DNA from: Phytophthora sp. 'mugwort'
Taxonomy: Eukaryota; Oomycota; Peronosporomycetes; Peronosporales; Peronosporaceae
Assembly: GCA_033558025.1 (NCBI GenBank)
Contig: JAUCEF010000013.1
Span: 4,147,001 to 4,211,000 of the forward strand
Length of the DNA stretch: 64,000 nucleotides
Direction: 5' to 3'
In this document: piece after piece, positions 43,501-52,073 of the stretch
Position numbering within the stretch: the stretch's first letter is position 1
Layout: each line of letters starts with the position of its first letter
Translations under genes and position numbers: made by a program
The notes under the pieces: model-generated
The model's input: the letters and a program-made list of their open reading frames with translations, nothing else
Databases searched by the model: none
Told to the model about the DNA's origin: nothing

Positions 43501-43801
43501 CAGAGTCCTCCGGTATAACGACACCTGCGTTGCTCAATCCTTCGTTTAACGACGAACTGAAATCGGTCGTGGCGTAGAGATTCCAAGTGGAGCCATAGCT
43601 AGAAGCCGACTTGTTGGTGTCGCTTGTCGCCCATCCTGCAGGGATGTTCAAGTCCGGTTCAAACCTCTTCAGCGCCACAAAGAGCAGAATGCAGCACAAC
43701 GGATTGAGAATCTCGCTCCACGTCGCAAACGGATGCCGTCGCTTGATCGTCCAATTCTTCGCCACTAGTGCTCGTATCACTAACCAGGAACGAGTCGTCA
43801 T
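37553..43801 (-). CDS. Full-length ABC transporter, subfamily A (ABCA1-like)
   Basis: The gene is a single exon of 2082 aa from MTTRSWLVIRALVAKNWTIK at 43801. An upstream in-frame ATG at 43930 would add 43 residues that do not fit the family. The layout is TMD1-NBD1-TMD2-NBD2. Each TMD has a first helix followed by a long extracellular loop, then a cluster of helices. NBD1 has Walker A GHNGAGKTT (about residue 765), signature LSGGMQRKLS (867) and Walker B VVFLDEPTAGMDP (892). NBD2 has GVNGAGKTT (about 1692), LSGGNKRKLS (1792) and VLVLDEPSTGVDP (1817). Both sites keep all catalytic motifs, so the protein should be an active ATP-driven lipid-type transporter or flippase in the plasma or an internal membrane; the substrate cannot be told. 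The length is normal for the subfamily. Confidence 0.93.
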   Translation of the reverse strand: MTTRSWLVIRALVAKNWTIKRRHPFATWSEILNPLCCILLFVALKRFEPDLNIPAGWATSDTNKSASSYGSTWNLYATTDFSSSLNEGLSNAGVVIPEDSEGASGNSNSSSSSTRSTSSLVEILSSSLQIPRFYFTETTMTGLLLSLSLQALTEGDKLDELGEDGLMECTLKFLLFGYTGAERTTYHVPNACQGKIVPYKIAITPDTRYTREYFAATLETWYPRIALAPSVRGISLLTIPSFADSHFFFDNETSLEEYVSSEEYGIDVQHPKIYGAIAFQSFPHEISSFGDLNGYPIEYSLRFNSTGTLSAVPKTKKPRPSQLLKFAPAENTMTYATRGFMTLQTLVARFLNCMPTWNTQLETTNGTCQVRQAVMPASSGNNRRLLRQLKNDMIIGTAFTLLNSVKTFITELASVSLSNVSVDTIPAQSVEKLLVPLRIAPQSFHGAAVYGSPTPAFRYAPFFGKVALVFPIGFVLSYLYLVSRVIVSFLIEKETRSRELMCILGAREKELFTGWVLAYLPILVLGALLQTCGATSLLFPNSDIQLLFIFFFTFATSSFSYGFMISSLFSRARAGSLAGMGLFFMMFFVSYSFNDESSESARTFAALLPPISLAQGIGVIAKLESYDVGVTTDNVNEEINNFRFANAVGMQLLDTLLYFLLGKYFENVIPQEFGVAEKWYFFFTRAYWCPQASKTVSAESLGGVEGGMEMDTIEPVSYDLKQQERTGRAVVMAGLRKEFSVPGGVKIAVHGLHLKLYEGQITCLLGHNGAGKTTVMSMLTGMTAPSNGNAWVRGHSIVTDMRLIRQSLGYCPQHSVLYPDLTVYEHLLFYGRLKGIADKVELAKEIKKKILEVGLGEKRTVKSHALSGGMQRKLSLAIAFMGASSVVFLDEPTAGMDPYSRRSTWELIQRNRAGRVLILTTHFMDEADILGDRIAIMAEGKLQCVGSSLFLKKRFGVGYRLSFVRKNDTGGDHRSSISRSIAILVQLHVPQAIIASDIGTELTFQLPFEASAGFPALFRDLETSHHELGILSFAISVTTLEEIFLKVAENGSDGVLLQVSTDKTDSNALHVKPREVASLAESTRINLKDTTEYSGARRRRVQVSSDNSVKVFINQMTALLRKRVQCGKRDFNMLFFSTILPVAAIFIGLSALKFSSVLVDDPKLELSPTVQYSLAKQTPIPFACPSSLDLSEGGNTAWCSELMEPTYFVDGIAYEIEMEATVYNASKTPTVFGRTYDSPRIEPNDTSGYNLRFAELVFEKGYGYKSNADFSHAPTLAPVKGQFGGYLLYASDSTNTLSYNLQANSSSIHAASTYKHMIDSTIHRFLLAKASGGSGSGRNVTIRVSSHPLPLSFKTRSIFSSYLSFPAVVFIVIAFTFIPASMMPYVVKEKHLEQNAKYQQLLSGMSFGAYWLSNFLFDVALYLVPMAAALLLLRSYGVTSSLSRGETCESCTKDVPAAMITLFALFGAAIAPWTYLLSHVMEKPSECLLYTVMINFLVGLLLLLLSFTMNSLESTQAANAILVFIWRCFPLFAFGNGLLNVLLADLIALFGLTSKTRSAFDADIAGTDIWYLMIECPVFLVMTIAIDVMRAGSIRWRVAQFWSILNSARRRYQRIPCNNAKLHIHNGRGKVVDAEELDSDVAAEAQRVHGNSLDSSSEVVQIVDLEKAYPTGKWAVKCLSFGLQQGECFGFLGVNGAGKTTTMKVLTGDLLPTSGTATINGFDIRKERSQARDSIGYCPQFDALIDLLTVREHLELFGRLKGFETPDRLTKEVDRLLNKLQIRGFANKLAGSLSGGNKRKLSLAIAMIGEPSVLVLDEPSTGVDPFSRRMLWDVILEASVQSRRSTVMLTTHSMDECEALCSKAGIMVDGRLRCFGSIPHLKTRFGEGFLLECKLEVPRSDTISALVQQVSDHLEIQGERRAQLDGAQVTRACVALGNATRSELAAAAFPTQLGREKSAIELDSFCDWWLSEDHAQRLHDFLRATFDGVTLLERQAEFCRYKVDGISRRNQSEEGHNSTHSQEQIATALSRMFEAVEIAKIPLGIKEYSLSQTTLEQIFNSFASRRSGAEPSSDNSDPGYLT

Positions 43802-43947
43802 CCTGCTGTTACCTCCTACAAACTGAGGGCAAACGTAAAAGAAGGAGACACAGCAGAACTGGACGGAACGGAAAACGGACGCTATTCCAGTGCAGCCGTC
43901 CGAAACGAATATTGACGTCGTCGTTATCAATAACTGAGACCGTCCTC

Positions 43948-44236
43948 CTACTTGGTCTCCATCTCTTTCGCTTCTCGCTTGGCTTTAGCTGCTGCAATCT
44001 GCATTCAATCAATCCATAGCGACTGACCCTTGTTATTATCCGGTAACTCTTAGCGCCCATACCATTGCCGAACGTACCTTGGCTGCCGTGGCCTCTTTTC
44101 TGCTGCCAAACTTGCGGTTCTTGCCGTGGATGCGACTCGCTTGCCCGCTCGCAGTAGTGGCCGCGATGGCCTGCGCTGCTGTCTCCTCACACGCCTGCTT
44201 AAGCTTGAGCGCCACGCGCTTGTGCTGGATGTCCAT
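43948..44236 (-). CDS. Small basic Ala/Lys-rich protein, unrecognised, two exons
   Basis: Exon 1 (44078-44236) starts MDIQHKRVALKLKQACEETA and ends KEATAAK. A 79 nt intron (43999-44077, GTACGT...TGCAG) leads in frame to exon 2 (43948-43998), ending AKREAKEMETK. The product is 69 aa, rich in Lys, Ala and Glu, and looks largely helical. I do not recognise the family. Good splice sites and the preserved frame support a real gene. It lies 147 bp upstream of ABCA on the same strand and 218 bp from the divergent gene starting at 44455. Confidence 0.6.
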
Positions 44237-44454
44237 GGTCTCAGATGGTACAATTATAATGGGGCTAACAGTAGAATAGGGAATAAGCCCTGTTTCTTAC
44301 GAGTTTAAAACACAAATATGTGATTACGTATTTTTCTTTCGTTGGCCGCGAAGGATCAATTACTAGAAGGAAACAACGGTGTCATGACGTCGCTGTCTCG
44401 GGGCGGCGTTTCCTCTGCCAAGAAAGCCGCATCGACTGCGGAAGGCACGTGGCC

Positions 44455-46603
44455 ATGTTTGCAATAGGTGTGTACATCGATTGCCGCGCTAACCGCTGCA
44501 TCCCGTGTTGTGGTTGTTGCTGTGTCAACTGCAGCTCCGATTTGGAAAGCGTACCTGGTCATCCGATCGTCGACGACTAGTGACGTTCTCAATGCCAGCA
44601 ACGAGGCGGATCGTGTGAATAAAACCAGTTTCAATAAGAATCCGCGTGGTCGGAAGAGAGCAAAGCCGTCAATCTGCCGAGGAGGAACACACGGGCCAGG
44701 AACTGGTATCTGGATGACGCTGGCCACGCCCGTGGCAACGACGCGACGCAACGGTGAAGAGGACGGAGTTTCCGTGCTCACCAGCGTTCAACGCTATTGG
44801 GAAGACCTTAGCGTCAGTGAGCGACAGCAGACACTGTTCTTGGATGAACCGGAGCTGGTGAAGCAACTGTACAAACTCAATCTGAGTTTGCTGTGCGTTG
44901 GGCTCATGCAGCGTCACCTCAAGACATCAAATCGAACCATTACAGACACCAACAAGAAAGTAGCTGCTGCGACAGCGATGATGATATCATCGAAGGTTAC
45001 AACCTCTACTACTTCACCAACTGTGCAAGAACAAGTAGCAACACAACCGTCGACGCGTGCAGCTCTAGATACCTCTTCGGATAAAACGTACGAGCTACTG
45101 GAGGCGATGGAGTTCATGGATATTGGCACAGGTACGCGTAAAATCATTACGACAGGAATAATGCCCTGGATGGTATGTTGCTCACGCTCTTTGGTTGTGT
45201 TGCAGGTATTCTGACGGTGAAAACGGAGCTGGCTGAGGATACGGATCGGCTGTTCACACTGGTAGGAGATGTGTTAGCAGGTTTCTTGACGTCGATTCAC
45301 GTGCTCACAGAGAGTAACTTCATCAAACTCTTCGTGACGGAAAGCGAGACCATTAACACGTGGGCAAACTACCAGCGTCTTATAGCGATGTTGGTGGAGC
45401 AGGTAAGATTTGTTTGTCCTGTTCTGTGACCGGACCCAAGGCACTTACGTTAGCGCTGGATACGTCCTCTGATAGCTCATTTTACGAAGTTATGTCAGTC
45501 ACTTGGAGAAAGAGGCGGCGCAGCAAATGGAGCAACTCTTGCTGGAAGTATCGCTGGAGGATAAAGCTGTAGGGCAAAGCAAGACAATAGGAAACTCAGC
45601 CCCACCTCGCAAGAAGAAGAGCAAACAGAAAAAGAAGAAGAGACCTACAGCGCAGGTGACTGGAATTGTAAAGCAGGTCGACATGTCCGGTACTATCAAA
45701 GACCAGATCAGAGATGAACTGCCAACAGGGAATTCTGATAGTACGCCAATGGAATATGTCGAAACACCAGCAGATCCAAGTGATGTGAATAGGGCGGAGG
45801 AGCCAACTCCAGAACCAATGCCTGAGAACACGTCAAGTCCCCTAGACAGCGACTATCAATCTAATTCATCGACAGTTGATGAACGCACGCTGCAAGAAGA
45901 CAAAACTATGGGCGTAAAACGGGAAACTCCATCGCCAAAGTCGTCGGGCCTGAACCCGAATGCCCTGGCATTCCAGCCCCAGTTGTCGGTCGAAGACGTG
46001 CGGTCTCGAAACCCATTTGCAGGCAAGCGAAAGTTCGACGAGTACATTGTGTGTGTCCCGTGGAAAGATGTCGAGAACGATGTGGATGAAGATCTGTCTG
46101 ATAGAGAAAACGAAGTTGACGATGCAAGTGCAGAAGAGCAGTGGCGGAGGAAGCACCGTCGACACGAAGAGGATGCAGAGCTGGAGTGGCAGTTGCAACA
46201 AGTTTACGCGTCCACATCGTCGCTCTTCGGGTGGGACTTCTCGCGGCAGTGTGAGCTGCCAATCCCTGGTACCAATCTTCCCTGGAGCGAGTCCACTTTG
46301 TGGAGAACGGCACCGAAAGAGGTGGTGCGGTACTTTTCACCTGGTAATGGCGACGCGTACTCCAGGTTCCAAGCACCGCACTTCCTGCCGCCTCGAGCAG
46401 GTCCTCCACCGTCGCGATACTACTTCAACCCTGAGCCGTCATTGCCGTTTGATACTCCGCTGTTGCCTCGTCGGGGTATGGAGTCACACCTCCATGGCAG
46501 CTTTGCCTTCCAGCCGCCCGAGTTCCCCATGGTGGTGTCATCGCCTGACTTCTCCAATGCGCATTATCATCCGAGCAGCCATGAGGATCAGGTCGACGTC
46601 TGA
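44455..46603 (+). CDS. Unrecognised four-exon gene with a 13-base first exon
   Basis: The proposed exons are 44455-44467, 44535-45131, 45206-45402 and 45476-46603, with introns of 67, 74 and 73 nt, giving 644 aa. The long frame of exon 2 has no ATG before about residue 80; splicing to ATG TTT GCA ATA G supplies one (MFAIAPIWKAY). Exon 2 contains a helical block RYWEDLSVSERQQTLFLDEP and exon 3 another (LVGDVLAGFLTSIHVL). The join into exon 4 reads LVEQLILRSYVSHLEKEAAQ. Exon 4 has a basic KKKSKQKKKKRP stretch that could be a nuclear signal, then acidic and Pro-rich regions of low complexity. The combination of a helical N-terminus with a Lys-rich and disordered tail resembles some uncharacterised eukaryotic stress-response proteins, but I cannot name it. 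Confidence 0.65.
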
Positions 46604-46769
46604 GTTGGTCCACATGAAAAACAATAATTGTTTTATGTTATGAAAACTAAAAGTAAGTTATTGACAATCATGGTATTTGCAAATATATGTGGTACACACC
46701 CCTGTCGTACTTAGTTACACTTGTGGTCGAGAGACTCCGACCTCAAGCTACTTTCGAGTTCCAGGTGAC

Positions 46770-47332
46770 ATGGCTCTGTTGCTGCGTAGCGTGACTTCTC
46801 TGGCCGCCAAGCGCGCGGCCGCCTGCGCACTGGCCGACGTAGCCGCGACCTCCTCGAGCGCGCGCGGGTTCGCTACCAAGAAAGACAAGAAGAAGGGCAA
46901 GAAGGGCGGTGACGACGGCAACTTCGAACAGATGCTGCGTGCCATTAAGGGTCAATATCCCGACGCGTACGTTGCTGCCATTGATTACTCTGCAATGATA
47001 CTAAATTTAAAATATATTATGCGGCCACTAAACATTGCCGTGTATTCCACTGCAGCGAGGAGTGGACAGAGGAGGAGATGCAGCGCCACCAGGAGATCGG
47101 TCGCCGCTACAACCGGATGAGCACCATCGAGCACAACCACTTCATGCGCGACGTGCAGACCAAAATCGACCTCAAGTGGGAGGCCATTAACGCGCTGCCC
47201 GTGGAGCTGCAGGCCGAGGCGCTGGAGATCGATGAGGCACCCGCACCGGACGGCCGCGGCATGGCCACCTGGACGCCGCCCATTCCAGGCTTCCGACGAT
47301 ACACGGATGAAGGAGCAGAAGCCATGGACTAA
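46770..47332 (+). CDS. MRPL40: Probable mitochondrial large-subunit ribosomal protein mL40
   Basis: Two exons, 46770-46966 and 47056-47332, are joined over an 89 nt GT-AG intron to give 157 aa. The start MALLLRSVTSLAAKRAAACA, with Arg and Ala and no acidic residues, looks like a mitochondrial presequence, followed by a Lys-rich stretch. The second half has EEWTEEEMQRHQEIGRRYNR, a long helix, and near the end the TWTPPIPGFRRYTDEG motif. The PPIPGF...RY ending matches my recollection of the mL40/MRPL28 family. It would act in the mitochondrial 54S-type subunit. Convergent with the CAMTA gene, whose stop is 130 bp away. Confidence 0.6.
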
Positions 47333-47461
47333 GACAGGTTTCTTAGCATGGGGCCGTCGTTATGCAAAGGAAACGGCAAATAGAACGAGAGGTGGAGAGT
47401 GCAGTGCTGCAAAAAAACTGGTGTTGGACGAGGCTATCAAGATACAGTTTGGGGTCATGAT

Positions 47462-50400
47462 TTACAAGCTGCGTTGCACTTCGTCATGTGACGCATGTTC
47501 ATATGCATCTTGAGGGATTAATTCTTCCTCAAGGTAGTTTTCTTCTTCGTCGGCTTCTTCGTCGATGCCGCTTGGCCGAGTTGCAGTGGGCAGCTTGTTC
47601 CACCACTCACGGACATTGCGCTGAATCACCAGCGAGGCAAGAGCATGTGCCTTCATGCGTGCGAAATTTTTGCGGCAAAGCACACCACGCGTGGCAGCTT
47701 GGAACTTGATTGCGACGTGTTTGGTCTGCAGGAAACTACGTCGAGCCAGCATGGTGCGTGTTGCTGCTTGGACGGTCACGGCGGCACGTTCACGTTCTGA
47801 TAGCTCGCTTGGTACTAGAGAGCGGTTCTCAGCTGCTGCTGCTGCTGCTTCTTGCTGCACAATACTCTGCGTGGCTTCACGGAGCTGCTTGGTCGTCTCG
47901 CGCATGTTCTTGCAATTCCGCTTGAGCAACCACGCTCGGATACCGTGCTGCAACACCTTGACCTCATCTTCCAGTGACTGTTTTTCTTCTGGTCCCATAA
48001 GTTCCATTGCTGCTTGAAGTTTGCTTAACCCCTCCTCGTCTTCGGCAATGACACTCTGAACGTCCGAGTCATTCTCCGTTCCGGACAAGACGAGTCGTCC
48101 ACCGACAAGGTTGGTGTCTATGCCAACCATACTTGCCGGTGATGAACCAAAACCGACCGATGTTCCTGTGCTGCTGCTACTGGGTGAGACTAAAATCTCT
48201 TCTCCAACGCTGCTCTCACGACGCCGGACGACGTGGCCATTCGAGTCTCGCGAGATACTCAAAGAGAGTGCGCACTTATCGTGCAAACTCATGGTAGAAA
48301 AAGCTCCAAGCAGAAGCTTTCGATTATGCTCTTGATTTTCTCCAACCTGCAGAGCCACATGAGCATTCTACAGTAGTAAGCAACAGAGTCCGTTAACACC
48401 ACAACCATGTCTACAACTTACATATGATGTCGCCTTAGATGATGATATGCTGGCCTCGTTAGGACTCTCACAACTGCTTGAGTGAGAGTAGTCATTGCCT
48501 GCCAAAAGACCCATATCTCCAGCGTCCGTATAAGGCGTGGGGGCATCATCAATCTCCATCGGCGATCCTCCAAACCCATAAATCTCATCAACTGCGCCCA
48601 AGTCACTCACACCGTCATCTCTCATGTGGTGGTGCAGTTTTGCAGCAACGTCTGCATGACCAGACTTGTCTGCACGATCAGCAGCAGTAAGTCCATCAAA
48701 GTCGCGAACTTGTAAATCCGCTCCAGATTGGAGTAGCACAGCGACGACTTCATCGTGGCCACACCCTGCTGCTAAGTGAAGTGCCGTCTGTCCTTGAGTA
48801 CTTTGCTGGTTGATATGTGCGCCATGAGCAACCAGTTCCGGCACCAACTGCGAATAGTTGTAAAAACTCACGTAATGCAACAAGCTCAACCCCGTTTCGT
48901 CCAGGGAGTTAAGCTCTTCCAGTAGCTCTTCACTAGTATGCGCGACTGTGACTAGCTGACGCACGACACGCTCGAGTAATTTTTCTGAGAGCTGCTCCAA
49001 GTCGTTGTCGCTCAGTGTCTCAATTGTGCAGTCGTCCAACGCAGTCGATGTTTCGCTAGAAGAAGTCGAAGTGTCTAAAGGCTCTGCAGAGCCTTTTGAT
49101 TGAGCTATTTGCTGGCTAGAGGGCGGAATTTGGCTAGTCGATGAACCACACGCCGGCAGCACAGTTGGTAAAGACAACCCGTCTTTTCTACCTGAAGGCA
49201 CGTCCCTCTCGCCACTATTGCTACCGACAGCGGAAGGCAACGACTCGTTGGCTGTCGTTTCCGCTGTTTTGGTGCGTATTGCGTGGTGAAACTCGGACAG
49301 TCGTTCGACGACTCGAATCTTGCATTGCCGCTCATCCACTACGCACATCGTACCAAACAGTCACAAAACGTGAGCACGTAGGAAGATGACAACATTATCA
49401 AGGACTTACAATCCGACTCGACATATGTCGATAGATTTCTGTTTGACCCAATGAATCTGTCCTCTGGTCGTTTGAAACCAGCAGTATGGGATAACACAGT
49501 CGGTGATCGACCTCTTTTGCCGGTGCCAAAGGTACCGTGCGCATGACTTGGAGCTGTAAGTTCCAAGTGATCCACGAGTTCTGCTTGGGAAACACATTTG
49601 TCCTTCGCAATTTCTCCAACAAGTGATGGCGACACCTGATAATGGCTTCGATATGTGAATTGTCTTTTGTGAGATAGTTGGATGCTCTCATCTTGCGGTG
49701 TCCCACTCCAATGACACACATAAATGTCGACGCTGCCGAGCTCTCGCGACCTAGGAGCTATAGTAGTACACACAACAATAAAAAATGGGGTAAGTTTCAA
49801 GCCACATCTGTAAATTATACAGACAATTAGGGAATAAAATGTAGACGTACCAGTGCAGCGCAATACCGTGTCCGAGACCTTCTCCGCACGCACTCTTTTC
49901 GCACCAAACTGAACAAACAATTTCATTGGATTTTGAGCCAGTTTCTCGGCAAGTTTTGCTGCCAAGCAGATTAAAATTTTGGCTCCACCGTCGCCGAAAT
50001 CCCAGTCCGGCGAAAAATCCGAGATTTCAGCCAGTTCAAATGTCTGTTGACCCCCCAAACCGCAGTCAGCTTTCTCGGACGACGTCGCTGAAGCGAGATC
50101 ATTAAAGAGCTCGTTAGCCCCAAAGCCTGTGGTGATTCCGTCCATAGTACCGTCCTTCAATAGCAGTAGCTCTGCATCGGAGATAGTGAGCGAAGAAGTC
50201 TGATATGATGCACTATGTGGCTCAAAATCCAATTCGAAACAGTCTAAATAGGAGATGACAAGAACACATACAAGTGTTAGAAAATCGGAAGCTTATGGCA
50301 CAAAACCGGAAAATATCATCTGCATACTTTTCATGATGGAATCAAATGTTTCTTCGGATGATAAAGACTTGGCGGGACTCGGTTGCCGGAATGACGACGG

Positions 50401-51053
50401 CATGAGACCTGTGGAAATACTGCTAGGTTTAACACGTAGCGCGCGCTTTACGCCTTTACCCGTGTTCTGACTGCTCTTGCTTGGATCTGAAGACAACTGG
50501 CGAGCCACAGGCTCCTTGTTGACCTCGTCGAAGTAGTGGACGAGGACGATACTCTCCTTGGAGTCGCGCACAGAATAAATCCTCCGATGGAATGTCTGCT
50601 ACGACGAAACATTAGTTAGAACGTTAATAACTACAGTGATAACCCAGAAGTGATTCAACATACAGAAGTCTCGGCAGAGTGCACGTATGCCCCAAGGATG
50701 ATGACCTCTCGGTTGATCACGAGCTTGGCGCGGTCCTCACGCACGCGTCCACTCTTGTCTTTGCGCTTCTGCCACTGCCAGCCATCCTTCTTGTAGTCTG
50801 AGACCTCCAACGTATTGTAGAACAGCAAAGTCCCGCCTATTGACAAAGGAAACAAGGTTAGTTCGTGCTCGATCACGACCACGCGACGACGAGACCTACT
50901 TGGCGGTCGCAGCTGCAGCGTGTGGAGCACCGGCACACCTGCGAGCTTGTAGTGCAGCAGCAGGAATACCAGTTCGTCCTTCACGAGCCAACGCCGAGTC
51001 GCTTCCTGGCGCAGAGAGGCTGCGCACGCTTGGATGCCATCTCCCGAGTTCAT
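47462..51053 (-). CDS. Calmodulin-binding transcription activator (CAMTA family), seven exons
   Basis: The exons are 50900-51053, 50664-50836, 50328-50598, 49851-50243, 49410-49757, 48422-49338 and 47462-48367. All introns are GT-AG, 54-92 nt, and the frame is kept throughout (about 1053 aa). The first two and a half exons encode the CG-1 DNA-binding domain: RRWLVKDELVFLLLHYKLAG, then PPSGTLLFYNTLEVSDYKKD across the first splice, a WQWQKRKDKSGRVREDRAKL block, and TFHRRIYSV across the second. An IPT/TIG-like domain spans about residues 255-375 (ILICLAAKLAEKL, VLRCTAPRSRELGSVDIYV). Ankyrin repeats lie at about 595-682 (TALHLAAGCGHDEVVAVLLQ). IQ motifs for calmodulin lie at about 887-1005 (AVTVQAATRTMLARRSFLQ, AIKFQAATRGVLCRKNF). 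The domain order is that of plant and animal CAMTAs, which link calcium signals to transcription in the nucleus. The third exon has two possible acceptors three bases apart. Confidence 0.9.
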
Positions 51054-51161
51054 TCGCCGCTCGCCTCCGTAACGTCGTCTGTCGCTTTGGCTTCAAGAGG
51101 ACAGTACCGTACATACCGGAATAAACATCCGTCGCGGTGTCGCAGATTGAACCAATGCAAT

Positions 51162-51190
51162 AATGTATGTCAGGAAACCTGACATACATT
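51162..51190. repeat. Perfect hairpin upstream of the CAMTA gene
   Basis: AATGTATGTCAGG is followed by a three-base loop and its exact complement CCTGACATACATT: a 13 bp perfect stem. It lies 109-137 bp upstream of the CAMTA start codon and just outside the inverted-repeat element at 51202. It could be an operator-like site or the scar of an insertion. Confidence 0.7.
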
Positions 51191-51201
51191 GACCATCCAC
51201 T

Positions 51202-51867
51202 GTACCGTATAATACTTCTAGCATCCGACACCCCACCAATGCACGAGGTGTAAGGTTGACTTAATTAATGAAAAGTCAGTAGATTCTCTCAAACTCAACT
51301 TATGTACGCAACATAGGCTTAGTTAAGCTGCCAACTCATCGTCTTTAAGTACCTCAAACACACCAGCCACGGCGTTCTTAACAACATCCTTGTCATCATG
51401 CACCTCACCCCATACAAAAATCAAGCTGCCCAAGCTCTGGCAGCTCATTCACGACAGCGGTTAACGTATGGAAGATTTCACTGGCGGAGCTGTGTCGGCC
51501 TGATTTGTACTTGCAGCCTGAGGCTTGAGAATGAAGGAAAATCTGCTCTTGAACACTGTCTGGCTGAGGCTTTCCCATGCTTCAACCACCCACTCTGTCA
51601 CATCCTTGCGCTTTGAAGCCGCACTTTCGACAATGGCGCTTGCGTGCCATTGCTGTTTTGGCGCGCTTCGAGCGTTGGAGGAAAATGTGTGCCAAATATC
51701 ATGTGGCCACTTATTGAGGACTCCAGCCTAGTCCAAGACTAGAATTGTCGAGTGCAAGAAGTGCTCAACGGTATAGTGACACCCTTGTCAGTTTGGCTCA
51801 TGCTATTGGCTGAAAGCGTGTTGTCGGATACTAGTTGTTGTCGGATGCTGGAAGTATTATACGGTAC
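51202..51867. mobile_element. Non-autonomous 666 bp element with 29 bp terminal inverted repeats
   Basis: The left end (51202-51230) starts GTACCGTATAATACTTC. The right end (51839-51867) is its reverse complement, starting TGTCGGATGCTGGAAG, with one mismatch in 29. A partial extra copy of the right end (TTGTCGGATACTAG) lies at 51821-51834. The interior has no credible gene, and I see no clear target duplication outside the ends. Size and structure fit a MITE-like DNA transposon. It is inserted in the 5' flank of the CAMTA gene. Confidence 0.7.
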
Positions 51868-52060
51868 TAGTATTGTAGTGATCCTGACTCAGGATCATAC
51901 TGTCTAAGCTGAAAGCGAACTGAATCTTGGCAACTTGTGTCGTTGAAGGCGAAATGAACTATAATTGCATTGAAATTTATGAAAGTGTAAGAAGTGCGCT
52001 CCTGGTGGTTACCTACGAGCATCAGTGGTTACTGAGGTGCGCCGATGCGACGCCGTAACT
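51868..52060. other. Short gap with a perfect 19 bp palindromic site
   Basis: TGATCCTGACTCAGGATCA at 51879-51897 has two 9 bp arms around one central base. The rest of the stretch up to the gypsy remnant holds no gene I can support; the gypsy LTR, if present, may start here. Confidence 0.45.
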
Positions 52061-52073
52061 CGACGATCATCCG

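Noticed and set aside
43802..43930. The upstream ATG at 43930 as the start of the ABCA protein
   Set aside because: The added 43 residues do not resemble the family N-terminus, whereas MTTRSWLVIRALVAKNW does.
44468..45214. A 248-codon frame taken as a gene on its own
   Set aside because: It begins with GTG beside a stop codon and runs into intron sequence at its end. Splice sites join it to other exons of the 44455-46603 gene.
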